The notes beneath the pieces are model-generated. The model was given only the letters and a program-made list of their open reading frames with translations. It did not search any database and had not been told where the DNA came from. From Blasia pusilla (lineage: Eukaryota; Marchantiophyta; Marchantiopsida; Blasiales): 64,000 bases of DNA. Both the position numbers and the translations under genes were made by a program. Where the stretch lies: NCBI GenBank assembly GCA_050084515.1, contig CM114273.1, forward strand, positions 16,058,001 to 16,122,000, written 5' to 3'. Shown here piece after piece: positions 21,710 through 33,480 of this stretch (position 1 is its first letter; every line of letters starts with the position of its first letter).

Positions 21710-22335
21710 GCATAACAACCTCTACATGACCCCACCTAGCCCCTAGCGTAGACCTAGGTTGGCCGAGCCCACATCCATGTTGTAGCTCGTGCGAAGCCTT
21801 CAAGCTTGTAGCAATTCCGCACTAGCGCCCGCCATGTGGGCCTAGCTACAAGCTTACTAGGGGCTGGTGTGGACTACGCATAGGCCACAAAACTAGTGTG
21901 GGCTTGGATGCAGGCCGCGGCTACCTAGGCCCGTACGGACATGTTTGTCCTAGGGACGGACATAAGTCCGCGGACACACACTTTATCTATGTGCAACCGT
22001 GCCTACTACAGATGACCCGCGTTTAAGCCCCAACGATGTTTGTGTATAAGTCCGAACCCAACCTTGAGCCCCACATCCTTCTAGTATGTCTTGAGTCTAG
22101 GTCGGCATCTAGTCTACATGGCCCGCAGCAAACCAACATGTCCCGTGGCTAAGCGTCTTCTCCCGTAGCCAAGCCCATCTTCCAAGCCTAGGCTTGCACC
22201 CTCTCTACACTGGCCCACTCCCAGCCCATCGGGCCGAGCAACTAGATGCTCCTATCCCACGCAGGCCCGTAACTAGCTCATACCAAGTTGTAGGAAGCCC
22301 TTGTGAGGCCTGCACCCAACCCGCGTCAAGCCCAT
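21710..22335. repeat. GC-rich GCCCGC/AGCCCGCA repeat block
   Basis: Degenerate short motifs such as GGCCCGC, AAGCCCGC and GGCCTCAGG recur throughout, as in the blocks at 23260-23660, 25285-25500, 51541-52128 and 62595-62945. Such subterminal GGCCCG-rich DNA is typical of plant hAT-type non-autonomous elements. A stretch at about 21940-22010 resembles the MITE end. Confidence 0.5.
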
Positions 22336-22642
22336 GGTTGCACGAAAATGAACATGGACGGACAAGTTTGGACATGTCCATAAATATAAATTGCAAAAGG
22401 TGGGGCCTACACTTATACTTTATGGTGGAAAGCAAGGCAAGAGTGGGCAAGGCAATCAAGGGAGGGGGAAGTGAAGGTGGGAGGAGGATGAAGAAACAAG
22501 ATACTTTGGATCACAAAGGCAAGTGAGGGGAATGAGAAAGAAGGGGGAGATGGGGCCCACATGGAAAATTCCTTCTATAGGACAGATGTAAATCCACGTA
22601 CACGGACATGTCCGCAAACACGGACTTTGTCCATATGAAACC
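22336..22642 (-). mobile_element. MITE-like element M, copy 1
   Basis: About 307 bp from GGTTGCACGAAAATG to a degraded TGAAACC end. It contains GGACATGTCC palindromic motifs near both ends and a GGGGCCCACATGGA block. It is collinear with the copy at 23726-24017 and inverted relative to 31731-32050. Confidence 0.65.
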
Positions 22643-23259
22643 TTGGTCAAGCCCATTTCAGGCCTACAACCTGCACTCCTGACGTTCCTTGGCCCGCACT
22701 TATCCTTGTGGCTGGAGGTTACGCGGGAAACTTGAGCATAAAAAACATGCACGCCGGGGCCCGATTTGACATATTTGGACTTGTCTATTTTTGTGCAACC
22801 TTGGATGGGCCCTCTAATCACGTTTGTAGAGTTGAAAAAAATACCTTGGAACATGGCGGAGGACTTGAAATTTCACACTTTGATTGGACAAAGGGCATAG
22901 GATGGAAAAAATTTAAGATCCCCTCGTATTCATATGATCCATGGATGAAATATGTTTGGGAGGAAAGGAGGTCTAACTACATAAAAATATCAACAATTGA
23001 AGCATTTGTTGTTGTTTGAACAACAAGAGATGAATATGGAATGGAATAAAGTGTCATTGGGACTAACAACCGTGGCTACTACATCGAGTGCTAAAGACAA
23101 GATTCCAAGATCAAGAATATGTACAAAATCGCTGACATCTCAATCACCTATCAAGAGCAGCCCTACTCCACGTCTTATCAGCCAGATTCCTAGTGTTCTT
23201 GAAGAAATTATCCCAAGATCTACTCGACCAGAAAGTTCATCCATCCCTATAAGTTGAGT
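22643..23259 (+). other. Open but unrecognised region
   Basis: Overlapping open stretches at 22708-23019 and 22997-23257 read through DWTKGIGWKKFKIPSYSYD and a Ser/Pro-rich tail (KSLTSQSPIKSSPTPRLISQ). I do not recognise the protein. It may be a transposon-captured fragment, but host origin is not demonstrated. Confidence 0.3.
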
Positions 23260-23700
23260 TCAATGTACTAGACACGAGCCCGAAGCGCAATGTTGCACGA
23301 AAGCACACAATTTCGGACAAGCCGCACGGCTATCCACAACCCACATCTGAGCTGCCCCCTAAGCCTCCCGAGCTCGTTGCGTAGATCTAGGCTAGCTGAT
23401 CCTGCAATCCTTTTATGGCCCGCACGTAGGTCATAGCTAGGCCCATAGGGCGGCTGGGATCCCATTGGGCAGGCTCAAGCCCGCGCAAGGCTTGCACATA
23501 GCCTGCCGCTAAGCCCCGCTTGTGCTGGCCCTACTTGGGCTTCAACCCACGGGGCCGAGTGCGGTAAAAAAATATAGATAATGCACTCAACCCAGCCTGC
23601 ATCCTTCACGTGATCTTGGCCCGCTTTGGGCCCGCGTTCAGCCTGCATCCAACCTGCATGGGCCACACTTATTTTTCTTTTTTCTCAAAAAATTAAAAAA
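23260..23700. repeat. GC-rich GCCCGC repeat block
   Basis: Same degenerate GCCCGC/GGCCCG composition as 21710-22335, directly before MITE copy 2. Confidence 0.5.
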
Positions 23701-23725
23701 AATTGGACAATTGTTGTGTCTGCAT

Positions 23726-24017
23726 GGTTGCACAAAAATAGACAAGTCCTTCCTAATGACGGACATGAGTGCTAAGAGGTAGGAGCCACACTTATAGTCC
23801 ATGATGGAAGGCAAGGCAAGGATGAGTGGGGCAATGAGGGAGGCGGGAATGGAGGTGGAGGGAGGAAGAAATGGGGGAGTATTGAACATGAAGGCAAGTA
23901 AGGGGAAGCAGAAAGAAGGGAAATGTGGGGCCCATATGGACAAGTCCTTCCATAGGACGGACATAAGTCCACAGACATGGACATGTCTATGGACACGGAA
24001 TCTCTCCACATGCAACC
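23726..24017 (-). mobile_element. MITE-like element M, copy 2
   Basis: About 292 bp bounded by GGTTGCAC and TGCAACC. Long imperfect terminal repeats are built from GACAAGTCCTTCC and GGACATGTCC-type motifs, with a purine-rich centre. There is no coding capacity. Confidence 0.75.
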
Positions 24018-25284
24018 TTGTGTGTCCGTGTTGGCTATACATGCCCTCATCTGGCCTACGTAGGAGGCGTGCGAGCCAGACGTGAGAGGGGCACATGCTA
24101 GATGTGGGAAGGACATGTGAGCTAGGGGATGTCATCAGAAGGAAAAGTTAACAACAACGTACGTCAAACTTAAGGTTTTTTTTTTTGAATTTCATTGAAC
24201 TAACTCAAGGGAGGGGGAAATTAGAAAATATGAAGTCGATGTAAGAAACGCTCTCCAAAAATGGGGAAAAAAGTTCAGAATTTGGTCGAAAGGGGGTTAA
24301 GAAACCCCCCAAAGAAATTGATAATAAAGTTGAAAGTTGCAAGGCGCTATGCAATTCCACATAAAATATCAATAAAAGAGTATAAAAATATTCATATTAG
24401 TATATTGTGGGCTTGCTTTTGTTGATCCACTTCTTTACTTGATTTCAAGGGAATGTTTTTCTATTTAGGATCATTTATGGGAATTTACATGGATTATTTT
24501 ACTTTTCTCCTTAATCTCCACCCAAAATTTGTTTCCACCATTGGATTGGAGTGGAACTTTGGGGGCTTGGTCCTGGTAATGTAATCTCCCACGCGGACTA
24601 TTTTGATTTTCTAATATTGGCTCCACGCTGTAATTACAAATCCAAGATCACATTTTTGGTCTTCCATTTTTAATTCAATTTGTAGGTGACCATTTGGAGA
24701 ATTAGTTTTTCTCCATGCCTCGCATAAAAAGCATGGGGACATCGTGTCACAAAGTTTCATGATTTTTAGCTTGTGACTCAAAATCTAGGCCAAGAAAGGA
24801 AGGAGATAGTGGAAGAAGAGGGCTCACTTAGCTCCTTTTCACTATTCTCCTTCATTTTGGGCCAAGATTTGTTTCCACCATTGGATTGGAATGAAACTCG
24901 GTAGGCTTGGTTCTGGTAATGTAATCTCAAAATTGGAGGGCTCTGATTTGCTATTTCTTACTCCAAGATGTAACTAAAAATCCAAAATCATTTTTGTGGT
25001 CTTCCATTTTTAATTAAATGTTTGGGTCGGAATTTGGAGAGTGCCCAATTGTAAAGATCCGTAATTTTTGTAATAGATGTTAATAACTTGTGCTTCACAT
25101 GGTTTTTTGGATTATTAAAAAAATTTAATTAAGAAAGGGAGGGTCAAATTGGGGAAAAAGTTACCATAAAGTTATTGAAGGGCATTTTTTTATAGGCATA
25201 TTTTAATAAAGTGGACTGGAAATAGGGAGGGTCAAATAGGGACCTAGCCGCATATGGTATATGAGGCATAGGTATTTTGATTAG
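24018..25284. repeat. Non-coding DNA with a direct duplication of about 190-200 bp
   Basis: About 24497-24690 and 24832-25035 are diverged direct copies, sharing TTTGTTTCCACCATTGGATT and TGGTAATGTAATCTC. The rest is AT-rich with no gene recognised. Confidence 0.65.
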
Positions 25285-25500
25285 GTTGCACGGAAACGGA
25301 CATGCCCAGCACGCACCCAAGCCCGCCTTCGAGCCCGCATCGGAGCCCGCACCCATTGCGTGGCTCGCAGGGCGGGCTCGTGGCGGGCAAGCGTGGGCTC
25401 TGAGTGGGCAGAAGCATGCTCTAGGCAGGGGGGGACGCGGGCTCTGGGTTGATTGGGCGCAGGCTCAAGATTGACTGGGCACAAACTCGAGGTGGGCGGG
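25285..25500. repeat. GC-rich repeat fragment truncating gypsy G2
   Basis: Begins GGTTGCACGGAAACGGACAT, the same terminal sequence as the element at 51541-52128, then GCCCGC-rich DNA. It meets gypsy RNase H coding sequence at about 25500. The second terminus is missing. Confidence 0.6.
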
Positions 25501-26160
25501 CAGGTGATAATAATAGGTCTTCCGCATTCGTAGCTCACTTGTCGTAGAACCGGTGGTGACTTCAATGTCTCCTTCAATTGCATCATTGGTGCTCTTTGCT
25601 TCTTCTCCCAAGTGAACTTCTTCTTCTTTCTCAAAAGCTCATACAAAGGATCAAATATGTGGCCAAAATGAGGAATCCACATCTGATAAAACACACAAGC
25701 TCCTAAAAACCTTCTCACTTCAATGAGGTTTTTGCATTCTAGTATCCTCCCGATGACATCAACTTTTGTTGGATTTGGTTTTCGGCCAAACTCTCGACAA
25801 AGATGACCCACTACCATAATCTAAGGAACCCCAAAGCTACACTTTTCTCCAGAAAGAGTAAGATTGACCTCTTCTAGTCTCGTTAGGATTATATCCACAT
25901 CACGAATATGATCAGACACAAACTTTCTACACCCATCTTTCACAACCCTCTCAATTCTATCTTCTATTGCACATCCCTTTATAAGACTATCATCTACAAA
26001 AGGAATAGTTTTCTCAGGAATGAACTCTCTCAAGATCTTATTCATTGCACAATGCATGTGAGCGACAGAATTTGTTGCTCCTTGAGATAATGTGCATATT
26101 CTTACAAGCCCAAGTGGAGTGCACATAGTGGTTATATCTCTACTCTCCATAGCGAATTGG
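25501..26160 (-). pseudogene. Gypsy G2 reverse transcriptase and start of RNase H
   Basis: Minus strand 25821-26150 reads CTPLGLVRICTLSQGATNSV and the active site PFVDDSLIKG. The second frame (to 25501) reads VGHLCREFGRKPNPTKVD, EVRRFLGACVFYQMWIPHF and SPPVLRQV. This type of RT (TPLG...QGATNS...DD) is a distinct gypsy group from P1-P3. It ends abruptly at the GC-rich repeat, so RNase H and integrase are missing. Confidence 0.85.
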
Positions 26161-27299
26161 AATTGATCATATCATGAGTGCAAATCTCCTATCAAATAGA
26201 TAACACGGGCTGCAAAAGCTTTTGCAACTTCATCTATTCTAGGCCCCGATCCCATATTTTGAATAGTTACCTTATTTTCCGGTTGCATATCTTGAATGAA
26301 CCGGAAAGCTTCTGATTTCTTCGGCACAGTGAACTATTGACTCGAGTAAGGTCCCATAGATGGCTCTACGATATCCATCTGCATCTTCTCCTTCAATAAC
26401 TCAATCAGCTTGGGAATCATAGCTCGTGATATTGGTATGGGTTTCAAATCCCAAGGCACATGTGGAACTGTGAAAAAATTACCATCGGTGCCACCACACT
26501 TGTGTCTACACAACCAATATCTTGTGTAGTAAAAGAGAAGGCCTTACCATATCTTCTTAACATCTCAAAAGCTTTTCTTTCGATTTCTGTGAGAAACTCA
26601 TCCCCTCCAATTTGCAGACCATCTAGCGTCTCTTCTGTGAACTTGTGTCCTATCTTTCGTATATTCCGTAGATTTGCCTCCATTGATGAACGTTCTACTT
26701 ATTTCCCGCAGCCCTATGGTAGTTGAGTAGCCATTGGTTTTACCTTTCGGGCCACCATCTTGTATTTGTGTGCACTCGTGCCTCCATGGTATGTTCGTCT
26801 GCCTCAAACTCGTGCCCATTCCCTTCCTTCTCCGTAGATTCATATCCATTTTCTCCTTCCATGAACCTTGATATTTCTTCATGCAACTCACGCGAATGAA
26901 TCGTAATCAGATTTGTATCCAACGAATCGATGCTCATTTGGGTGAACACCTCCTCAAGACTATCTCCAAAACCCTCTTCTTCATACATCCCAAAAATGAA
27001 CTCGTCATCTAATAGAACACCCTCACATTTTAACAAACCCTCTTTTTTTTTCATAAATTGTCTTTTCTTTTCATTCATTTCTTTCATCATTTGGAATCTA
27101 CTAGACCATGAAGAAAAACATTGAGAAAATCCACACCTAAACATAAATGATTCTTCTCCCTCTGCTAGCGGAAGACTCTTTATTTTCTCTTCACCCCCAT
27201 ATTCCCGCTCTACAGGAGTGCTAACTAAAAATCTGAAAAATCCTTCTCTACCTTCATAGGACCATCTCTCAACTTCTCCCTATTCCTTGCATAACCTAC
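26161..27299 (-). pseudogene. Gypsy G2 protease-RT linker region
   Basis: Several minus-strand frames are open (26444-26683, 26598-26891, 26740-27144). They read Glu/Lys-rich sequence without a clear domain, including NLRNIRKIGHKFTEETLDG. This is the expected place for the segment between protease and RT in the same element. Confidence 0.5.
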
Positions 27300-27740
27300 T
27301 CATACAATAAGGAATTGAATTGATCTCGTTCCATCTTGACTTCTAATAAGGGCATAATGAGACCCATCATCTATGACTTTGGTCTCCATTCTAGATGCTA
27401 TGATGTAAGGTTGCCCAAGAATCATAGGATAAGCATCTTCATTTTGAACCAAGAAATTTTGCTCAATCAACACATCTCCGATACGAGTTTTGACAATTGA
27501 ACAAGCACCGTAGAGTTTATCTGTTTGGTTGTTAGCGGCATGTAATATCCATCTATGCCGTGTATCAATTGGCCACATCCCTTTGTTGTATACACTTTAT
27601 GATATGATGTTGATCTCCGAACCATGATCAACAAGAACCAGAACTGACTCTTGGAGAAAGCCAAGTTGAACTCTAGCCTCGGTCGTTGCACGTGCCCAAT
27701 ATGACTGAGAATAGTGTCCACCATTGTGCCTTTCTTCACC
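27300..27740 (-). pseudogene. Gypsy G2 aspartic protease
   Basis: The active-site segment reads VLVLVDHGSEINIIS at about 27600-27660. Asp is kept but the usual D-S-G-S is D-H-G-S, a form seen in some plant gypsy-like proteins. Downstream ILHAANNQTDKLYGACS and YPMILGQPYI are typical retroviral-type protease positions (I-L-G-x-P). A frameshift separates the halves. Confidence 0.75.
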
Positions 27741-29560
27741 TTGTTCTATTAAGGCTTCTCTCACTCTCGCCTCTTCTCCCTGTAAGTCAAGCTTTTATCC
27801 AAAAACTTGGCCAAGCTCTTCATCTTTTTCTTCTGTGATGTCAATATCCAATGCCCTCACCATCATCATATCTGCAGTCATATGCCTCTTCCTTTTGATC
27901 ACATCTTTGATCAACTCATGAAAGTCACATTTGGCTATGCCCAAGACTTCCCTCAGAGAAGACTCTATTTTTTCATCCAAAATCCTCTCCTTAAGAATCT
28001 CCTTCAAATTCGTGCTTATCTCTATAGGGGATTGCAACTTGTATGTAGGAGTCTTATCCTTGGTCTTCTGAGGAGATGTCAATTCTTTTTCCTTCATCCC
28101 ACCTTCTTTCATATAAGAATCCATCATAAATTCAGATGTAGAAGGCCCTTCTTCTCTTGATGGCTACATCTCCGGTTGCCCTTTCTTTCTTGTGGTCCTC
28201 GCTCTTCTTGCAGCTTCCTCAAGATCAACACCATCATTATCGTGTCTCCTCTTCTCCTCCACACTAGCATCTTGCCGACTCATATGTTTCTTTTGTGCTA
28301 GGTATGCTTTAATACACCCAACTTCCACTGGATCATCCCATCTAGTCAGATGACGGATAGTCTCTGCTCCTCGTAGCATCACTTCTCGAGGAAATTGTAA
28401 TGATTCACTTTTAGCTATAGATACAATAGGCGCTTCTATTTTTACTGCAAAGGTATCAGAATCTAATGTCATAGAGGCAACTCCTACTTGACCTCTCACT
28501 AAACTTTTCATTCCTTCTCTACCAAAGTTCGTATTCAATGGCATAACAATCTGCATTGAATGAGTCTTCCCATCTTTAAAGTTTACAATTCCATTCCTAA
28601 CAGCATCTAAAAACTCCTCACATTCTTGGCGTTGATGCTCAACACTATCACACCATATATATCTTCTCACAAATTTCCTACTTGTCAAAGGAGCACCAAC
28701 ACTAGAATTCCTATCAAGTTTAAGCTCAGCCATTTCTACTCTTAACTCTCTCAAACCTTTCACCAACTTATCAATAGCAGAATCTTCAAGCTTTGTTGAC
28801 ACTTGCTTAGGCAATGGATTTGAAATGGATAACTCCAACTTGAATAATGCAATTCTACCTCTACTTTGACTTTGCTTTATGAGGATAGTAACAACTTCTT
28901 CCACTTTCTTCTAATTATTGCTAACAACTCCTTCTTCACTCTTGTCCGCCAACATTATAAAAAGCTTATCCTCCAAAGTCTCATCAGCCGCCTCAAGGAA
29001 TAGCTTGGTTTTCCTCAAGTCTAGAGTTGCCCTTTCGGAAGAAGAAACCTGAAAAAACCGCTTCTCAAACTCACGCAACAATTCATTTGGATTCATTCCC
29101 TTCCCTAAACGTTTCTCTATCCATTCTAGAAAACTCCTCTTAGTCATCGGATTCACATCATCATCATCAAAGAATTCTCCTGCTCATACTCTTCCTATGA
29201 GGTTGGATTTTCTCCTCTCAACTTCTTTACTTGATTACGAATCTTTGGTATTACAGCTAACTCAAAACTTGACACCATATCACCTTGGGATACACAGTTT
29301 TCCTCCATCTCTGAGACGTACTCTCAAACATATTTGATGATGTTCCTCCCATCAAATCTCCCCAACTTCTTTACAATCGCTTGAAGAGCCCTTGTTGATC
29401 TTTGCTCTCCTATGTGATCTCCGTCTTGCTCGCTCAACAATGTTGTCAAAGTTCGGAGAAGATCCTTAGCTCTCTTAGTTCCCATTGATGAAGTGCTATC
29501 AAAAGTAGTAATCTTGATAAGACTCCAACTTGCAAACACAATCTACCGTCTCAAAGAGCT
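27741..29560 (-). pseudogene. Gypsy G2 gag
   Basis: Gag in several frames (29324-29539, 28911-29156, 28164-28904, 27795-28127). The capsid part reads LLREFEKRFFQVSSSERATL, and the nucleocapsid part has a degenerate CCHC knuckle, YIWCDSVEHQRQEC, with the first Cys replaced by Tyr. Stops and frame changes separate the pieces. It follows the 5' LTR on the minus strand. Confidence 0.75.
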
Positions 29561-29578
29561 CTCAGTGGAAGCACCATT
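29561..29578 (-). other. Primer binding site candidate of G2
   Basis: Directly after the LTR end, the minus strand reads TGGTGCTTCCACTGAGAG, matching the position and TGGTGC-type start of tRNA-complementary primer sites in plant gypsy elements. Confidence 0.5.
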
Positions 29579-30801
29579 TGTCGTGTCGAGAGCCTTTCTT
29601 CGAGTAAGAACGGACCTTCTAGCTGCAGTTGACGTGGTTGATGCAAGTCGAACTCTATAAGAAGTTCTCCTTTTTCAGTACAGAATTAGTATGTTAACTC
29701 TCCATTCTCTCTCGACAAGAATCACAAATGATAGTGTCGAGGCGATCACTTCTTCATAACATGGAATCCCAAAATTTCTAACTTTGAAGTCCGTTCAAAC
29801 TACTTTATGTTTGTACACAAGGAAAATAGCACAACTAGTGTTAAAATCTACTCGATTAGGCTTATTGACGTCCCTAGATTGCTATATAAGGACATACAAA
29901 GTACAATCCCATGTCCTTCTGTACGAGACTATAGGAAGAACCACCGGAGTTGGAGATTGCATGAACGCCTCCCCAAAGTGATAAACTAGATAACGAGTGA
30001 ACCAATGTCTATCTATAAAGATAATCTTGACGTGGTATGGGTTGAGGAAAGGAAAATTGAGCATAACTCGAACTCCACTCCTATCCATACTTGACGGATA
30101 TCCTCTACTTCTCCTCTAGAATGGGGTTTGGCGGAGTTGCTCTCGCAAGATAGGTAATCCACTCTCATTGGGAAAATGACAAGCCAAACCATCCACTATT
30201 TCTAGTATGACTAAACTCCCCTAAGATGAAAAGTCTCTCGTCTCCACACATACCACACTCTAGAATCCTCTCAAAGAATAGATCATGGTCAAGTTATTCT
30301 CCCAAGAGGGATAATCCACTCTCATTGGAAGAGCAAGCAATCCCAAAGCCATCCACTCAAGAGTGACACGAGAAACTCAAGATGTGAAGTAGAATGTGAT
30401 GAACCCTTGAGGGTCCCTCCTCTTTATATACTCACAAAGGATTCACAAGAGTACGAAATAGGGCTAATCTTATCTTGTGCCATATGGCTTCCTCTCAAGG
30501 CTTAGCCAATCATATTTTGACATAAGTAGATTACCTCTTATCTCTTCCAAAATATTTTCATTTACTCACTTCATATCTTCCAAATTATCCCAACTACCCT
30601 AGCCAACAACCAAAACTACTTTTTCTTTTCTTTCATTAAAGCACCAACCCTACTACTTTTCTTTTATAATCCCATCTTTTATTTATTATCTCTTTTCCTA
30701 AAGTTGGGCCCGCATAAATGAGCCATCCTAAAGAGGTTTAAACATGGGAATTTCATTTTCCTAGGCTAATTTACTTAATACTAATAGAACTCTCTCTAAC
30801 A
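29579..30801 (-). repeat. 5' LTR of gypsy G2
   Basis: About 1.22 kb, TG...CA on the minus strand: TGTTAGAGAGAGTTC at 30801 to CGACACGACA at 29579. A TATA box candidate TATATAAAGA lies at 30421-30430. No matching 3' LTR is in the window because G2 is truncated at 25500. Confidence 0.72.
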
Positions 30802-31730
30802 TTTAATGATAGAGGAGTTTACGTAGTGGGTGATTTTACTATACGGAAACGGTATGAGACCGCATGTGGGGTTGAGTGCGAGATGACATCTTTACGGATG
30901 TGGCCGGACATTTTTGGATAAGTTCATTCCATGGATGGAAAACCCCATTTTTATGCAACCATGATCATATAACTCTATAATTATGCCAACATGGATTGTA
31001 GAGGGGCATCCCCATATGGTCACATCGCATAAGTAGAAAAGACCAGACAAATCCATAGGTCCATATCCACCAAGCATGGTATAGATATCATTGTGCGTCC
31101 ATACTCGAGGTCATATACCTTCAATAAGGGATCTTGTAATTCAAAGGCTGAGGTAAGATGCTCGATTGCTTGGAGATCATTGGTCAATCTCAATCTGTAG
31201 GATAGAAGGGCGGTGGTGCGATAAGGGTCATGGAGAGGAGAACTAATTGTACATATTCATAGACAAACATTGAGATGTCAGCCAATGTCGAGCAATGTGT
31301 TGAAGCATTTGCTTTACATTCTCATTTGATAATGCATAGGTGCTAGGAATGCCACGTAAAGAACCTTGCACGAAAGCATGTACTCGGCCTCGTGCCAGAA
31401 AAGATGAAAAGAAACTAAACCACTCAAATAGAGTTGTAAGTGGAAATCATTTCTTAACTAGGATCGAGATGATCCGGGTCACATCGACCTAATATCGTGA
31501 TGTGCTTTGCGCCTTCCGCATGCGCACTCACCTCTACATCTAATATCGAATGTATAGACACAAGACTTTCAGCTGAGACAACTTCCCAACCATACCCATT
31601 ATTACATGCCTATACAATCCTAGGAGACAAACATTTAGGGTTTAGGGTTTCGAGCTGATTTGTGATAATCGCTTAATGCTTGAGCTTGTCTAGCTTGCTC
31701 TCGCTCAAGAATTTGTTTATACTTTGGCAA
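30802..31730 (-). other. Unclassified region with decayed coding-like stretch
   Basis: On the minus strand between about 31560 and 31230, frame-shifted segments read ILDVEVSAHAEGAKHI, then CDPDHLDPS and SNENVKQMLQHIARHWLTSQ. It looks like a decayed protein but I cannot name it. A short TTTAGGG repeat (31633-31650) resembles a plant telo-box. Confidence 0.3.
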
Positions 31731-32050
31731 GGTTGCATGTTGATAAAGTCCGTGTCCGTAGACATGTCCATATCCGCGGACTTATGTTTGTCCTATGGAA
31801 GGACTTTTCCATATGGGCCCCACCTTTCCCTTCTTTCTCCTTCCCCTTATTTGCCTTCTTGTTCCATACTCCCCCGTTTCTTCCTCCCTCCACCTCCACT
31901 CCCTCCTCCCTCATTGTTCCGCTCATCCTTGCCTTGCCTTCTATCATGGACTATAAGTGTGGGTCCTACCTCTTGGAACCCATATCCGTGGACATGTCTG
32001 GACTTGTCCGTCCATGTCCGTCCTAAGGAAGGACTTGTCCGTTTTTGTGC
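31731..32050 (+). mobile_element. MITE-like element M, copy 3
   Basis: About 320 bp from GGTTGCATGTTGATAAAGTCC, through GGGCCCCACC and a pyrimidine-rich centre, to a GGACTTGTCC-rich end. It is the inverted orientation of the copies at 22336 and 23726. Confidence 0.75.
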
Positions 32051-32626
32051 TATGCACTTTGGAGATAATACCAATAACTACCACTCAAAATCATAAATCC
32101 TCTCTGAGCACACCATCATGTCAAATATGAAGGAACATATAGGCACATGTACAAGATATGGGAAACTACTAGCCACAATAAATGAAATTGTGAAAAATTA
32201 GGGCCCAAATGCCATAAAAAGGTGAAAGATTGTACATTTGTGGTTGTATGAAAGGATCTGAACTTGCCACATAAACACCACTTATTGTGGTTTTGAGTCC
32301 CCTTTGCGGCTCCATTGTTGTTATCAAAAGCTGCTTGAAAGTCGCAATTTCAGTATTTGTGACTATCATGCAAGTATCCTTACTCACACCGTTAGGAACT
32401 TGTAACTCTTTGCAATTGAGGCCATATGCCACTCCTTATAGTCGCAAAATAGACTCATGCAACTATTCCAATATCCCCACCAGCAACGGTGGAAGCCATC
32501 ACAACATAGTCGTAAGATAGTTGCAACGGTCTTGTAAGAAAATCATAAACAAAAAATTAGTGGACTAACCTCCTCCTCCGCCACGCAGGCCCTTCATTTT
32601 CCTCATCTCTCTAGCCTTCTTTCTGC
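32051..32626. other. Spacer without recognisable gene
   Basis: Mixed-composition DNA. No domain or repeat recognised. Confidence 0.35.
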
Positions 32627-32686
32627 CAAAGCCCTATCCACGATAGATCTCGGCCTATCGGCTACTCAGATGTGACACCTTGCCTA
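32627..32686 (-). repeat. Fragment of P1-type LTR abutting P2
   Basis: About 47 bp or more (CCTATCCACGATAGATCTCG to CAGATGTGACA) match the U3 start of the P1 5' LTR at 11025-11072. It ends exactly at the LTR terminus, then P2 integrase coding sequence begins. Confidence 0.75.
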
Positions 32687-32704
32687 TTATGGGGTTGGTT
32701 ACTG

Positions 32705-33480
32705 TTGGAGTGTGGACTTTGCGGGATCGTTACCGTTGACTGTACGACATCATTCATATGTGTTCGTGATGGTGGAGCACTTCTCCAAGTGGATTGAGTT
32801 GGTGGCATTATCTGACAAGGCAAGTGAGGGAACGGCGTATGCGTTTCTTGATAGAGTGCTTAGTCATTTTGGTGCACCAGCTGAAGTGCCCACTGACCAG
32901 GGTACAGAGTTTCAGGGTGAGTTTCAGGTCTTGTGTGACAAGGCATTGATTGATCATCGGACCACGTCTTGAGATCATCCACAGGCGGATAGTTTGGCTG
33001 AGTGTGTGGTTCACACAGTGAAGAAGGCATTTTGCAAGTATGGCCTACAGAAGGAGCATCTTGGAGACTGGGATATTGAGTTGCCATGGTTAGCCATGGG
33101 GTATAGGTTCAATCATCAAGCATCCTTGGCTTCCTTCTCACCTTATTTTCTGTTATACGGCCGAGATCTAGATTTGCCAGTAGCAATTCGTCGTGAGTCT
33201 AGTAAGGTGGTGAACCTTGATGACCAAGAGATATGGATGAGAGTGTGTTCTCAGCGGGCATAGCTCTTTTGGAGAGTTATACCAACAGCCTTTGAGAATC
33301 TTGCCATTGCTCAACATAGGGATACGTTGCGGTATGCAACCATTCGGGGTGGAGGTTATCAACCATCGATTCGTAGGTTCCATGTGGGGGACTATGTCTA
33401 TTTGCAGCACATTGCACCAACAACGTTGGATGTGACGGTAGGCCGCACTATTTTACGAGTGCGCGAGGTGTTAGTTTCTG
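32705..33480 (+). pseudogene. Integrase core of P2
   Basis: Retrotransposon integrase catalytic core: first Asp in WSVDFAGSLPL-type sequence (32712), then EHFSKWIELVAL, second Asp in TDQGTEFQGEF and Glu in the QADSLAECVVHTV segment. The tail reads LPWLAMGYRFNHQASLASFS, LAIAQHRDTLRYATIRGGGY and HVGDYVYLQ. Only two stops break it: one after DHRTTS at about 32970 and one after CSQRA at 33261. It is the least damaged copy of this family in the window. Confidence 0.88.

Noticed and set aside
25501-30801. Endogenous pararetrovirus or other viral insertion
   Set aside because: Long TG...CA LTR, gag with zinc knuckle and gypsy-type RT fit an LTR retrotransposon. No movement protein, envelope or coat protein motif was found.
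31633-31650. Interstitial telomere array
   Set aside because: Only two to three TTTAGGG units are present, compatible with a telo-box or chance. The TTAGGG pair near 48745 is similarly too short.
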